DNA of 63,212 nucleotides from Elusimicrobia bacterium GWA2_61_42 (GTDB taxonomy: Bacteria > Elusimicrobiota > Elusimicrobia > Elusimicrobiales > UBA9959): positions 93,748-156,959 of the forward strand of contig MGTU01000022.1 in the NCBI GenBank assembly GCA_001799615.1, in the 5' to 3' direction. A model generated the notes under the pieces. The model searched no databases. It was given only the letters and a program-made list of their open reading frames with translations, and had not been told where the DNA came from. The position numbers were made by a program, and so were the translations under genes. Positions 32,825-40,923 of this stretch are shown piece after piece. Position 1 is the first letter of the stretch. Every line of letters starts with the position of its first letter.

Positions 32825-32863
32825 AGCCCCTCCCGCTGCCTGTTCCAGGCGGCGGGAGGGGCT
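32825..32863 (+). terminator. Terminator of the B-C-D operon
   Basis: The 12-bp stem AGCCCCTCCCGC/GCGGGAGGGGCT, with an inner GCC/GGC extension, is followed by TATTAGTTT. Confidence 0.75.
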
Positions 32864-32923
32864 TATTAGTTTCAAGCGGAGAACCGGTTTTTAACTTCCT
32901 CCCTTTTTTGCGAAAAACAGTTC

Positions 32924-34282
32924 ATGAAAATCGCCCTGATCAATCCGCCTTTTCCGCAGCCCCTGTGGATACTGCGCGCGACCAGCAGCTATAACATGCC
33001 GCTGGGCCTGGGGTACCTGGCGGCTTACGCGCGGCAGGCCGGGCATGTGGTTAAGATCTTCGATCCGGAGCCGCGCCGGATGCCGCTGGAGCGGATGTGG
33101 CAGGAAGTGGAAGAGTTCAGGCCCGACCTTGTCGGTATCACTTCGGTAACCCCTAATTTTATGCTTGCCAGGGACCTGGCCCTGGAGGCCAAACGGCGTT
33201 TTAACTGCCTTGTGGTCATGGGCGGGCCGCACGCCAACGCGCTGCCGCGGTCTACGCTGTTGAGCGCGCCCGGCCTGGACGCCGTGATCATGGGGGAGGG
33301 GGAGATCCCCCTGCTCGCCGTGGCCGCCGAGTTCGACGCGCGCGGAAAAGTCGATTTTAGCGGGATCCCCGGCGCCGCGTTCCTGGAGAACTGGAAATAC
33401 AGGGAAACCCCGCGTCCAGAACTGATCTCCGACCTGGATACCCTGCCCTGTCCCGCGCGCGACCTGGAGGATATAAGTTTATACTACCCGCACCGCTGGT
33501 TCTTCGGCGGCAAGAAGAGCACCACGCTTATTTCCAGCCGGGGCTGTCCCGGGCAGTGCACCTTCTGCGCCAATATCTGCATGGGCCGCAAATTCCGCCC
33601 GCATAGCCCGGAGTACGTAGTGCGGGAGATGGCGCAGCTGGTCAGGCGACACGGTCTCAGGCATTTCAAGATCTATGACGATTGTTTTACCGCGGACCCG
33701 CAGCGGGCCGCCGCGATCTGCGACCTGATCTCGGCCGAAAAACTGAATATCAGCTGGGATATCATGGGCCGCGTTAATACGCTGCTGGACGAGGGGCTGA
33801 TCCTGAAAATGAAGCGGGCCGGCTGCCGGGAAGTCGTGCTGGGCATAGAGACCGGCAACCAGCAAATACTTAATTTGATGAAAAAGGGCACTACGCTGGC
33901 GATGGCCGAGGAATGCTGCGCCAAGCTGCGCAGGCACGGGGTCATGTATTCCAACTCTTTCATCATCGGCAACGAGGGAGATACGGAGGAAACCGTCCTG
34001 GAGACTATCGCTTTCGCCAAAAAGCTGGGATCCGACCGGGTTTCGTTCGTGGTTCTGATCCCGTTCCCCGGAACGCCGCTGTTCGACAAATATTATAAAG
34101 AATACGACAGCCCCGATACGGACTGGACCAACTGGTGTTCCCTGTTTCCAGACCGTCCTTATGAACCCAGGCAGACCAAACTGTCGATGGCGGACCTGAT
34201 GCGGCTTAACGATCTGGCCAACCAGCGCTTTAATAGCAGCCCCTTTCAGGTGGCGCGCACCCTGGCAAGCCTGTTCAGATAA
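32924..34282 (+). CDS. B12-binding-domain radical SAM protein
   Basis: The 452-residue enzyme has an N-terminal cobalamin-binding Rossmann domain (INPPFPQPLW, GITSVTPNFMLA, VMGGPHANALP, MGEGEIPLL) and a radical SAM core with the 4Fe-4S triad Cys208-x3-Cys212-x2-Cys215 (SRGCPGQCTFC), then GIETGNQQILNLMKKG and NSFIIGNEGDTEETV. This group performs methylations and rearrangements in cofactor, lipid or peptide chemistry. It lacks the DxHxxG-type cobalamin motif, as is common. It stands alone between two envelope transcription units, so modification of an envelope product is possible but unproven. Confidence 0.87.
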   Translation: MKIALINPPFPQPLWILRATSSYNMPLGLGYLAAYARQAGHVVKIFDPEPRRMPLERMWQEVEEFRPDLVGITSVTPNFMLARDLALEAKRRFNCLVVMGGPHANALPRSTLLSAPGLDAVIMGEGEIPLLAVAAEFDARGKVDFSGIPGAAFLENWKYRETPRPELISDLDTLPCPARDLEDISLYYPHRWFFGGKKSTTLISSRGCPGQCTFCANICMGRKFRPHSPEYVVREMAQLVRRHGLRHFKIYDDCFTADPQRAAAICDLISAEKLNISWDIMGRVNTLLDEGLILKMKRAGCREVVLGIETGNQQILNLMKKGTTLAMAEECCAKLRRHGVMYSNSFIIGNEGDTEETVLETIAFAKKLGSDRVSFVVLIPFPGTPLFDKYYKEYDSPDTDWTNWCSLFPDRPYEPRQTKLSMADLMRLNDLANQRFNSSPFQVARTLASLFR

Positions 34283-34308
34283 CGCGGCCGGGAGGGGGAA
34301 CAGTGCCC

Positions 34309-34338
34309 CTTGACAAGTCAAGTATTATGCATTATAAT
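34309..34338 (+). promoter_or_regulatory. Promoter with palindromic -35 region (copy 2)
   Basis: TTGACA (34310-34315), a 17-base spacer and TATAAT (34333-34338), with the perfect inverted repeat CTTGAC-AA-GTCAAG at 34309-34322. It is the same arrangement as at 28237. Confidence 0.85.
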
Positions 34339-34355
34339 ATAGATATCAAAGTGGC

Positions 34356-34407
34356 TTTGCTCTGAACTTTTGTAAAATTGTGTCAGGGAAAGTTTAAATT
34401 TTTTTGT
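34356..34407 (+). ncRNA. Conserved leader RNA element, copy 2
   Basis: The gap-free 52-nt partner of 28285-28336. Outer stem CTCT/AGGG and inner hairpin TTTT/AAAA replace the pairs of copy 1 while pairing is kept. It begins 18 bases after the -10 box and ends in TTTTTTTGT, 63 bases before the ATG of the next gene. Confidence 0.6.
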
Positions 34408-34470
34408 CGCCAAGAATGCGAAACAGCGGATTTTACGACGGGGTTACGGGTTCGGCTGACTGGAGGCTAT

Positions 34471-36072
34471 ATGGGCAGTAAATTTCTGGAGAAACATAAA
34501 CGCAAATCCGTTCTTGCCGCGCTGCTCTTCCTTTTTCAGGGCAGGACCAAATATATCGGCATCATGCTGCTGGTAGCGCTGATGTCCGTGCCTTTTGTTA
34601 TCTCCGGCGAAACGCTGGGCAGGATCATAGAGCTGCGCCCCGTGGCGGCTTTCATGCGCAGCGTGGGGCTGGGCAGCGTGGTGTCGGCCATGAATCCCAA
34701 GTATTCCAACGATCTGCTCAAGGCCGCCCTGGACAAGGCGGTGGAGAACAGCGAGAATAATTCTTTCTGGAACAAGTTCCTCAAGAGCATCAACGCCACC
34801 CTGCCCCCGGCCGGCGGACCTTCGTCCATGGCCATGATACGCGGCGGCGGCGATATTTTCGGCCTGCCGGTAGTGAAGGATCCCAAAGGCGCCAAGGCGG
34901 GCCCGGGCCAGGTAAAGGGCGCGGTTAACGCCGAAGAGCGCGAGCGCGGCGAGACCGGCGACGAGGTGGATCTGCAGTCGCTGCTGGCCGCCGGGCCCGG
35001 CGGCGAGGGCGGCGGGCTGTACGGCGACGTTATGGGCCAGAACCTGGCCGGCCGTTTCGAAGGCGGCGGCAGTTCGGCCAACAGCGCCCCTTATATGAAC
35101 CGCACCACTTTAGGCGGTCCCGGCAGCGGCTCGTCCGCGGGCAGGGCTTCCGGCATGTACAACGGCGCCGTGGCCCAGGCGGGCAGCAAGGTGCCCCTGC
35201 CCGGTTCGCCCCAGAAGGTCAACACCAAGAAGATGGGGCGCGTTTCCGGCTTCACCTGGAAGAACGTCGGCTTTAAGACGCAGAATTCCAAGATGAACCA
35301 GAAGCTGGGCACCAAAAAACCCATGTTCCAGCTGGCCGAAACTTTCGCCATGACGGCGTCCGCCTACAAATCCAAGAGCTCGGCTTTCGAGTACCAGGCC
35401 TCCTATACCGGGTCCACTTACGACGGCAACGACGTTAACCTGGACGTGATCCAGACCGACGCGGCCGCCCCCGTAGTGCCGGACACTTCCTTTACCGGCG
35501 ACCTGATCAAGGGCGCGCAGGAAATGCAGGACCTGGCCAAGGTCTGTTCCGACGCGCAGGGTACGCACGGCGCCAAGATGTCCGAAGACGGCAAGCTGAT
35601 GGACGATACCTCCAAAACCCTGGGCAAACCGCCGAAATGCTGCAGCCACGGCGCCGTGGACAGCTGGAACGGCAAGATAGACAAGATCATCTCCTATTGC
35701 AACGATTTCAACATCAACGAAGCCCAGCTTTCGGCCAAGTGCCAGAACAAGAGCAGCCAGATGGACTGCAACAGCTACAGCGGCATGAAGATAAAGAAGT
35801 GTTCCAAGCTTAAGTGCTGGCTGAGCATCATCCTGGCGATAATCATGATCGTCGCCGGCCTGCTGCTGCTGGGCACCGGCATCGGCCTGGCCCTGCTGGC
35901 CGGCGGTATCGGCCTGCTCGTGTCGCAGCTGATCCCGGGGATCTTCGGCATGATCCTGAGCGCGCTGATAGGCCTGGCGTTCTCGTTCTTCATCGGGCTC
36001 ACGCTGGCCCAGAGCGCTTTGTCCACCGGCCTGCAGATCCTCGGCGGCGAAGCCGGTGAGAAAGAAGAGTAA
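34471..36072 (+). CDS. Envelope protein E with Cys-rich and polytopic C-terminal parts
   Basis: The 533-residue protein is of unknown family. A basic N-terminus leads to one transmembrane helix (about 28-50, YIGIMLLVALMSVPFVI), then a Gly/Ser-rich body, a predicted structured segment with nine cysteines (about 350-450: VCSDAQGTHG, KCCSHGAVD, SYCNDF, KCQNK, DCNSYSG, KCSKLKCW) and a C-terminal block of three strongly hydrophobic helices. Overall layout parallels proteins C and D, but the Cys-rich part is its own. The ATG at 34471 follows TGGAGG. It is controlled by the second palindromic promoter and leader RNA. Confidence 0.75.
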   Translation: MGSKFLEKHKRKSVLAALLFLFQGRTKYIGIMLLVALMSVPFVISGETLGRIIELRPVAAFMRSVGLGSVVSAMNPKYSNDLLKAALDKAVENSENNSFWNKFLKSINATLPPAGGPSSMAMIRGGGDIFGLPVVKDPKGAKAGPGQVKGAVNAEERERGETGDEVDLQSLLAAGPGGEGGGLYGDVMGQNLAGRFEGGGSSANSAPYMNRTTLGGPGSGSSAGRASGMYNGAVAQAGSKVPLPGSPQKVNTKKMGRVSGFTWKNVGFKTQNSKMNQKLGTKKPMFQLAETFAMTASAYKSKSSAFEYQASYTGSTYDGNDVNLDVIQTDAAAPVVPDTSFTGDLIKGAQEMQDLAKVCSDAQGTHGAKMSEDGKLMDDTSKTLGKPPKCCSHGAVDSWNGKIDKIISYCNDFNINEAQLSAKCQNKSSQMDCNSYSGMKIKKCSKLKCWLSIILAIIMIVAGLLLLGTGIGLALLAGGIGLLVSQLIPGIFGMILSALIGLAFSFFIGLTLAQSALSTGLQILGGEAGEKEE

Positions 36073-36401
36073 ATGATCACAGTTTTTCTTAAGCCCGCGG
36101 TTAAAGCCAGGTCGGAGGAAGGTTCAGGTGATCTATTGCCTCATTGCGGCGGTGCAAGCTTGAGGGCGGTGCTGCCGCCAGCGGAACTTTCCTTCGGGAG
36201 CGCCCGGTCAGGCGTTCCGGCTTTGCCGGCGGGTTTTTTACGCGGTCGGCGGCGGTAGGCCAAAAGGCCCAGAGGTTCGGGGGCCCAATGACACTTGGCC
36301 CGCGCGCGGATATTAGGTAAATTATAATTGGAGCACTGTGTTGACGTATTTCAGCGGCATTTCTCAGGGCGGTAAATTTAAAACAGGATCCGGAGGCGGT
36401 T
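36073..36401 (+). other. 329-base intergenic region with terminator
   Basis: No convincing gene. A GC-rich hairpin with inner stem CCGGC-TTT-GCCGG (36217-36229) followed by GGGTTTTTT (36231-36239) probably ends the transcript of gene E. GGCCAAAAGGCC at 36257 is a small palindrome. TATAAT in TAAATTATAATTGG (36322) is a possible -10 box without a good -35. A TTGACG at 36343 has no matching -10 box. Confidence 0.5.
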
Positions 36402-39400
36402 ATGAACTTCTACAATGAAGATGAAAAAAAGGACGGGGCGCCCGCGTTGCCAGGCGCGTCGTCGTTTAAAAAGACATCCGCTTTCGGAAAGGCGCCGCTC
36501 TTCTCCAGGGCGACCGGCGGCATAATGGACCGCATCAAGAACCTTTCCCGCAAAGACATGGCCTTCGTGGGCATCGGCCTGAGCGTGCTGGTGATGGCCC
36601 CCGTGGCCGAATACATGATGTCCAAGCCCTCCGCCGACAATATGCTTACCCCCGGCTTCGGCTCGCGGGACGGCTCCGCGGCTTCCGGGCTCTACGAGCC
36701 GGGCATCAACGCCCTCAGCCAGGGCTCGCCCGACGGCTCCGGCGAAGTGATAACCCCGCTGAGCTCCAGGGACCCCGCCTCGCTGATACTCGGGCCGCAG
36801 TCAGCGGCGCCCGCGTATACGCCCCCGGCGGCGCCTCCCACCAACTCCTTCCGCGACGCCATGAAAGACGTGGGCCGCAACGCCTTCTCCGAGGCTACCA
36901 AGGCGGCCGGCGCGCCTACGCCCATCCCCAGGATGCAGTCGGCGCTGCGCAACTTCGGTTCCTTCTTCAGCGGCGGCGAGGGCACCCGCACGGTGGGCAG
37001 CCTGGGCGGCGGCAAGATCATAGACGACGCCAAATCCGCTTCCTCGAAATCGGCCAAGCGCTCCATGCTCGGCCCCGTGGCCATGGCCGGCTACAAGGGC
37101 GTGGCGTCCAATACGCCTAACAGCTCCTCCAAGGGCGCTTATGAAAAACTGCGCTCGGCGGCCGACAAATCGGCCGGCAACTTCACCGGCGGCTCCGCTA
37201 TCAGCTCGCTGGACAAAGCGGCCGCGGACGCGCTGGATATAGGTAAGGGCACCGGCGGCATGGGCTCCGGCGGCGATTCCGACAAGACCACCAAGCCTTC
37301 CGGTTCCACCACCAAGTACGACCATAACCGCTCGGGCGAAAGCCTGGCCGAAAAGGCCGCGGCGGCGCGCCAGCAGAAAGAGCTGGAATGGGAATTCTAT
37401 AAGAAGTACGAGATCCCCAAGAAAATAATCGAAGCCATCCTCACCGGCATCACCGGCCCCCTCACGGACATGGTCCAGGGCAATATGGAGAATATCTTCG
37501 GGTTGTCCTCTCAACCTTCGTACTGCTGGCAGCCGGCTGTCTGCCCCAGCGGTGATTGCGACGAAATGATAAAGAAGTATAAAGTCGTAGCCGCGGTAGA
37601 CCTCTGCTACAATCCTGGCGCCCAGAAGTTCTCCTGGGAAGCCGCCGGCAAAGATAAGAGTTCCGGCGGGCAGGTCAACTGCATCTGCGGCAAGGCCAAC
37701 AAGCCCCTCGGCAAAGTTTACGAGACCGGCGGCGTTCCGCCCGCGGACCCTGTGGCTCCCGCAGTCCCCGGCGCCCCGATAGTTCCCGGGACCGGGAACC
37801 CGCAGCAGATCTCCGCGGATGCCGTGAAGATCTTTGAAACTTACGACGCGGCGCTTAGCAACGTTGTAGGTACGGTCATCAAAACCGAGACGCTTCTGAC
37901 CGAGAAAAAAACGGAAGCCGAGCTGAAGACGCAGTTCGCCGCCCTGGGCGGGGCTTTCGACGAACTTGGCAACGCCGCCAACGGCCCGGCCAAGAACGCG
38001 CTCTCCAACCTTAGCGCAACGGCCAGAAAAGCATTGAACACCTATGCCGGCCAGATAACCACCGCGCAGGAGGAGTTAAATAAAGGGGAAACGGCTTATA
38101 AGAAATATGACGCGGCCATAAAAAAAATACAGGCGGACATAGCGGCTGGGAAACTGCAGACCAATGCGGCGGATGGTAAAAAGGCCGATGAAACCGCCGG
38201 CACTGAAACTATCACGCAGGTGATCGCCGCCCATGAACCGCATATAGGCGGTAATATTATTAACGCGAGTAAACTTCTTGCCGTGCATTCGGTCCGTTTG
38301 AACGCGTATAACCAGCAGTTGACCGTCATCGACGCTTCGATCGGCACTATAATGACGGCTCACGCCTCCGTGGCCCCTGAAGCCAAGAAGTTCCTGGCCG
38401 AGGCCGCCGGGGATACTTTCCCCGCCAAGCTCAGCCAGGCCACCGGCAGAGACCCTGTCGCGGTAGTTCCCTCTGCCCCCGCGGCTCCTGCCCCCGGCCC
38501 TGTGGCCAAGGACGTGGGGGAGTCTGTCGGTTCCTTTGTAAAAGATAATGTGAACCAGGCGGTAGGCGAACAGCCTGCCCCGTTCAAGACGGCCGTGGAA
38601 AAACTGCGCGCCGCGGACTGGAAAAAGATCTGGCCCCCGGACAGCAAGTTCGACAGCACCAAGGCGGCCAAGGCCGAAGTGGACGCGTGGAACGCTTTCG
38701 ACTCCGGCGTGTCCGGCGGGAAACTGGGCAGTATCGTTTCTCCCGACAACTTTGTGGCCAACGCGGCCCGCAGCGGCGCCATACACGGCGGCGCGGTGGG
38801 GTCGGCCAAAGACTTTCCGAACATCAGCGGTTTTATAAACACCGCGACGGTGAATATCACGCAGGCGAAGAAGGCGCTTGAAAACCTGGTAAAGCCCTGC
38901 TACTTCGGTGACGGCGGCTGTTCCGGCACGCAGACCCCCGTGGAGCCTCCCGTGGTGACGCCCCCGGTGGTGACGCCCCCGGTGGTGACGCCCCCGGTGG
39001 TAACGCCTCCGGTCGTAACCCCTCCCGTGGTGACGCCCCCGGTGGCGGCCAATACGGACGCCCTGAAAGGTCGGTTGAACGGCCTGATGGGTGATTATGA
39101 CTCCGCCATCACCGCTACCGATAAGATACAGAGCAGGGATAAAGTAGCTGTTGGTTTCAGGACTGCATATGACACCAAGGTGGCCGCTTACAAAGCTTCC
39201 CCCGAGTACACCGCGCTCCGGAAGGACAAAGAGCGCCTGGGAGCGCTTAAGACAGAGCTTGCCGGTACGGTAACCGCGGAAAGGGCCAAAGCGATAGAAG
39301 GCGAGGTAGGCCGGATACAAGGCCGCCTAGCCTCAAATAAGAGCAAGGCGCTGAATGGCCTGGCCGGGCTGGATCAGTTCGTGGCCGAGCACCCGTATAG

Positions 39401-39791
39401 GAAGCCCTCTACTACCCCGCCGGCGGCATCCACCAAGCTGGAAGCCTACCCCGACGCGGCCGATGCCGTAAAGAAAGCCGGCGACGCCAGGATGATCTGG
39501 ATGAACGCCAAGAAATCCTCTGATGGCGCGCTGGACCATTGGCGCAACGAAGAAGATAAGTACAATGCGCTGCTTAAACTTGGCAAGGACGATGCCTTCT
39601 ACGGCATCAAGCACCCCGCCTACACCGGGCAGCTCCTCTCGCAGCAGAAGCGAATGAAAGATGCCCGTAAGTCATATAATGACCTGGCGCCCGCGACAGA
39701 GCGCGCCCGCCAGTCGTATGACAACACGTTCGCTTCGGCTAAAACCCTGCTGGAAAAGTATAAATTGCCGCTGACTTACCTGCCCAGGTAA
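36402..39791 (+). CDS. Giant envelope protein F (1129 residues) with helical body and PPVVT spacer
   Basis: An unrecognised protein. It has an acidic/basic N-terminus, a transmembrane segment (about 46-66, MAFVGIGLSVLVMAPVAEYM), a Gly/Ser-rich stretch, a basic helical segment KKIIEAILTGITGPLTDM with similarity to protein B's C-terminus, and a small Cys motif region (CWQPAVCPSGDC, INCICGK-like). Long alpha-helical regions (about 465-780 and 885-1120) are separated by six PPVVT repeats. It would span the periplasm, anchored in the inner membrane by its N-terminus. It has ribosome binding site CCGGAGGCGG and its own terminator. The PPVVT spacer is shared with the protein at 40920. Confidence 0.75.
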   Translation: MNFYNEDEKKDGAPALPGASSFKKTSAFGKAPLFSRATGGIMDRIKNLSRKDMAFVGIGLSVLVMAPVAEYMMSKPSADNMLTPGFGSRDGSAASGLYEPGINALSQGSPDGSGEVITPLSSRDPASLILGPQSAAPAYTPPAAPPTNSFRDAMKDVGRNAFSEATKAAGAPTPIPRMQSALRNFGSFFSGGEGTRTVGSLGGGKIIDDAKSASSKSAKRSMLGPVAMAGYKGVASNTPNSSSKGAYEKLRSAADKSAGNFTGGSAISSLDKAAADALDIGKGTGGMGSGGDSDKTTKPSGSTTKYDHNRSGESLAEKAAAARQQKELEWEFYKKYEIPKKIIEAILTGITGPLTDMVQGNMENIFGLSSQPSYCWQPAVCPSGDCDEMIKKYKVVAAVDLCYNPGAQKFSWEAAGKDKSSGGQVNCICGKANKPLGKVYETGGVPPADPVAPAVPGAPIVPGTGNPQQISADAVKIFETYDAALSNVVGTVIKTETLLTEKKTEAELKTQFAALGGAFDELGNAANGPAKNALSNLSATARKALNTYAGQITTAQEELNKGETAYKKYDAAIKKIQADIAAGKLQTNAADGKKADETAGTETITQVIAAHEPHIGGNIINASKLLAVHSVRLNAYNQQLTVIDASIGTIMTAHASVAPEAKKFLAEAAGDTFPAKLSQATGRDPVAVVPSAPAAPAPGPVAKDVGESVGSFVKDNVNQAVGEQPAPFKTAVEKLRAADWKKIWPPDSKFDSTKAAKAEVDAWNAFDSGVSGGKLGSIVSPDNFVANAARSGAIHGGAVGSAKDFPNISGFINTATVNITQAKKALENLVKPCYFGDGGCSGTQTPVEPPVVTPPVVTPPVVTPPVVTPPVVTPPVVTPPVAANTDALKGRLNGLMGDYDSAITATDKIQSRDKVAVGFRTAYDTKVAAYKASPEYTALRKDKERLGALKTELAGTVTAERAKAIEGEVGRIQGRLASNKSKALNGLAGLDQFVAEHPYRKPSTTPPAASTKLEAYPDAADAVKKAGDARMIWMNAKKSSDGALDHWRNEEDKYNALLKLGKDDAFYGIKHPAYTGQLLSQQKRMKDARKSYNDLAPATERARQSYDNTFASAKTLLEKYKLPLTYLPR
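38946..39035 (+). repeat. Six 15-bp tandem repeats encoding PPVVT
   Basis: Six in-frame copies of CCNCCNGTNGTNACN, followed by a partial copy. Third positions vary between copies, so the repeat is maintained at protein level. Confidence 0.9.
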
Positions 39792-39810
39792 ACCGGCGTA
39801 GTTAAAGGCG

Positions 39811-39845
39811 AACGGCCCCGTGAAAGCGGGGCCGTTCTCTTTTTG
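39811..39845 (+). terminator. Terminator of gene F
   Basis: The perfect stem AACGGCCCC (39811-39819)/GGGGCCGTT (39828-39836) is followed by CTCTTTTTG. Confidence 0.88.
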
Positions 39846-39975
39846 TCCTTGATCAATGTCAGTGGGCCTTTAGGCCTAAACAATGTCGGGTCCAACGCCT
39901 CTTATCCGAAGGGCGGCATAAATTAGATAATTAATCTGCGGTAATTACCGCGCTGATTTGTTTAGGGGGAATTTA

Positions 39976-40923
39976 ATGAAAAATATAATATTCGCAATGG
40001 GCTTAGCCCTGATACCCGGCCAGATATACGCCGCCGGGGCTCCTGCCGCCTTGGACGCGCTTAAAACCTCGGCCGGAGTCGCCGCTCTGCCTGACTTCTC
40101 CTCAGAAATAAAGCCCAGGCTGAATCCCTCCGCTACCCTTACCTGGGATGCGCCCCCGATACTGCTGGATTACAATAAAGACTGGGTTATTGAATTTAAA
40201 GGCAGGCAATACACCGTTAAGCTCGATTTCAGGCAGGGAACTTATGACGCATATGGGAAGGCCTTTAAAGCCCGGCCTATAGTGTCCCTGAACGACGTTA
40301 CCGATATGGACGCAAGCGGGACTGTCATCTGTTCGCAGTTCGTTTACCTGGACGAATTGACCGGTGATGGCACAACGCTGTTCTATGTCGACGAGACAAG
40401 CGATCTTACGCTTCAGAAGATAGGCAATGTGATAACGGTACAGTCCTGTAATATGGAAGCCGGGACTTGCGAGGATGTCGAGTCACGGTCCATCGGCGAA
40501 CTTTACGCGTTCTGGGAACTGGTGACCAAAGAATTCCCCGTAACGATCGGCGCCCGTAAATTCTATATGATGCCGCAGGATTTCCTGGATGGCGTTTTTA
40601 AATCCGGCTATGTCGTGACGGAAAAGTCCCCGCTTTACTATACCACAGGCCAGCCGCAGGACTACGTGGAACTTTTCAAGACGGACGAGGACGGGAAATG
40701 GCAATTCAGGCCCAAGGCTTATTCCCTGGCCCTCGGCCTGACCTTTGAACTTACGGGCAGCGCAGTGCCGTTCACCTGGACCGTGCGGGAAATGCTGGAC
40801 TCGGAAGTGCTGGACGCGATAAACGAGTCGCTGGCTAACCGCGGCAGAGGCTCGGCGTCACGACAGGCGCCCGAATTAAAAAAGATCGGCGCCGCCTCCC
40901 AGGTCATCAAGGCGGGGAAATGA
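39976..40923 (+). CDS. Secreted protein of unknown function
   Basis: The 315-residue protein has a signal peptide (MKNIIFAMGLALIPGQIYAA) and a soluble, beta-rich body with two or three cysteines (VICSQF, QSCNMEAGTCED) that could form a disulfide. No family is recognised. The ATG at 39976 follows AGGGGGAA. A possible promoter is TTATCC (39902) and GATAAT (39926) with an 18-base spacer, and a perfect GCGGTAATTACCGC palindrome lies at 39938-39951. It overlaps the next gene by four bases and starts a four-gene operon (39976-44885). Confidence 0.75.
   Translation: MKNIIFAMGLALIPGQIYAAGAPAALDALKTSAGVAALPDFSSEIKPRLNPSATLTWDAPPILLDYNKDWVIEFKGRQYTVKLDFRQGTYDAYGKAFKARPIVSLNDVTDMDASGTVICSQFVYLDELTGDGTTLFYVDETSDLTLQKIGNVITVQSCNMEAGTCEDVESRSIGELYAFWELVTKEFPVTIGARKFYMMPQDFLDGVFKSGYVVTEKSPLYYTTGQPQDYVELFKTDEDGKWQFRPKAYSLALGLTFELTGSAVPFTWTVREMLDSEVLDAINESLANRGRGSASRQAPELKKIGAASQVIKAGK

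Noticed and set aside
36073..36258. 61-codon frame starting right after gene E
   Set aside because: No ribosome binding site of its own, no recognisable features, and its end runs through the probable terminator hairpin.
36343..36348. TTGACG as a -35 box for the gene at 36402
   Set aside because: No -10-like hexamer is present 16-19 bases downstream.
38946..39035. CRISPR-like tandem repeats
   Set aside because: The repeats are contiguous 15-bp coding units (PPVVT) without spacers, as are those at 41937 and 44646. No cas genes are present.
39841..39960. Possible tRNA or small RNA between genes F and 39976
   Set aside because: No cloverleaf or T-loop consensus could be formed; only short palindromes are present.
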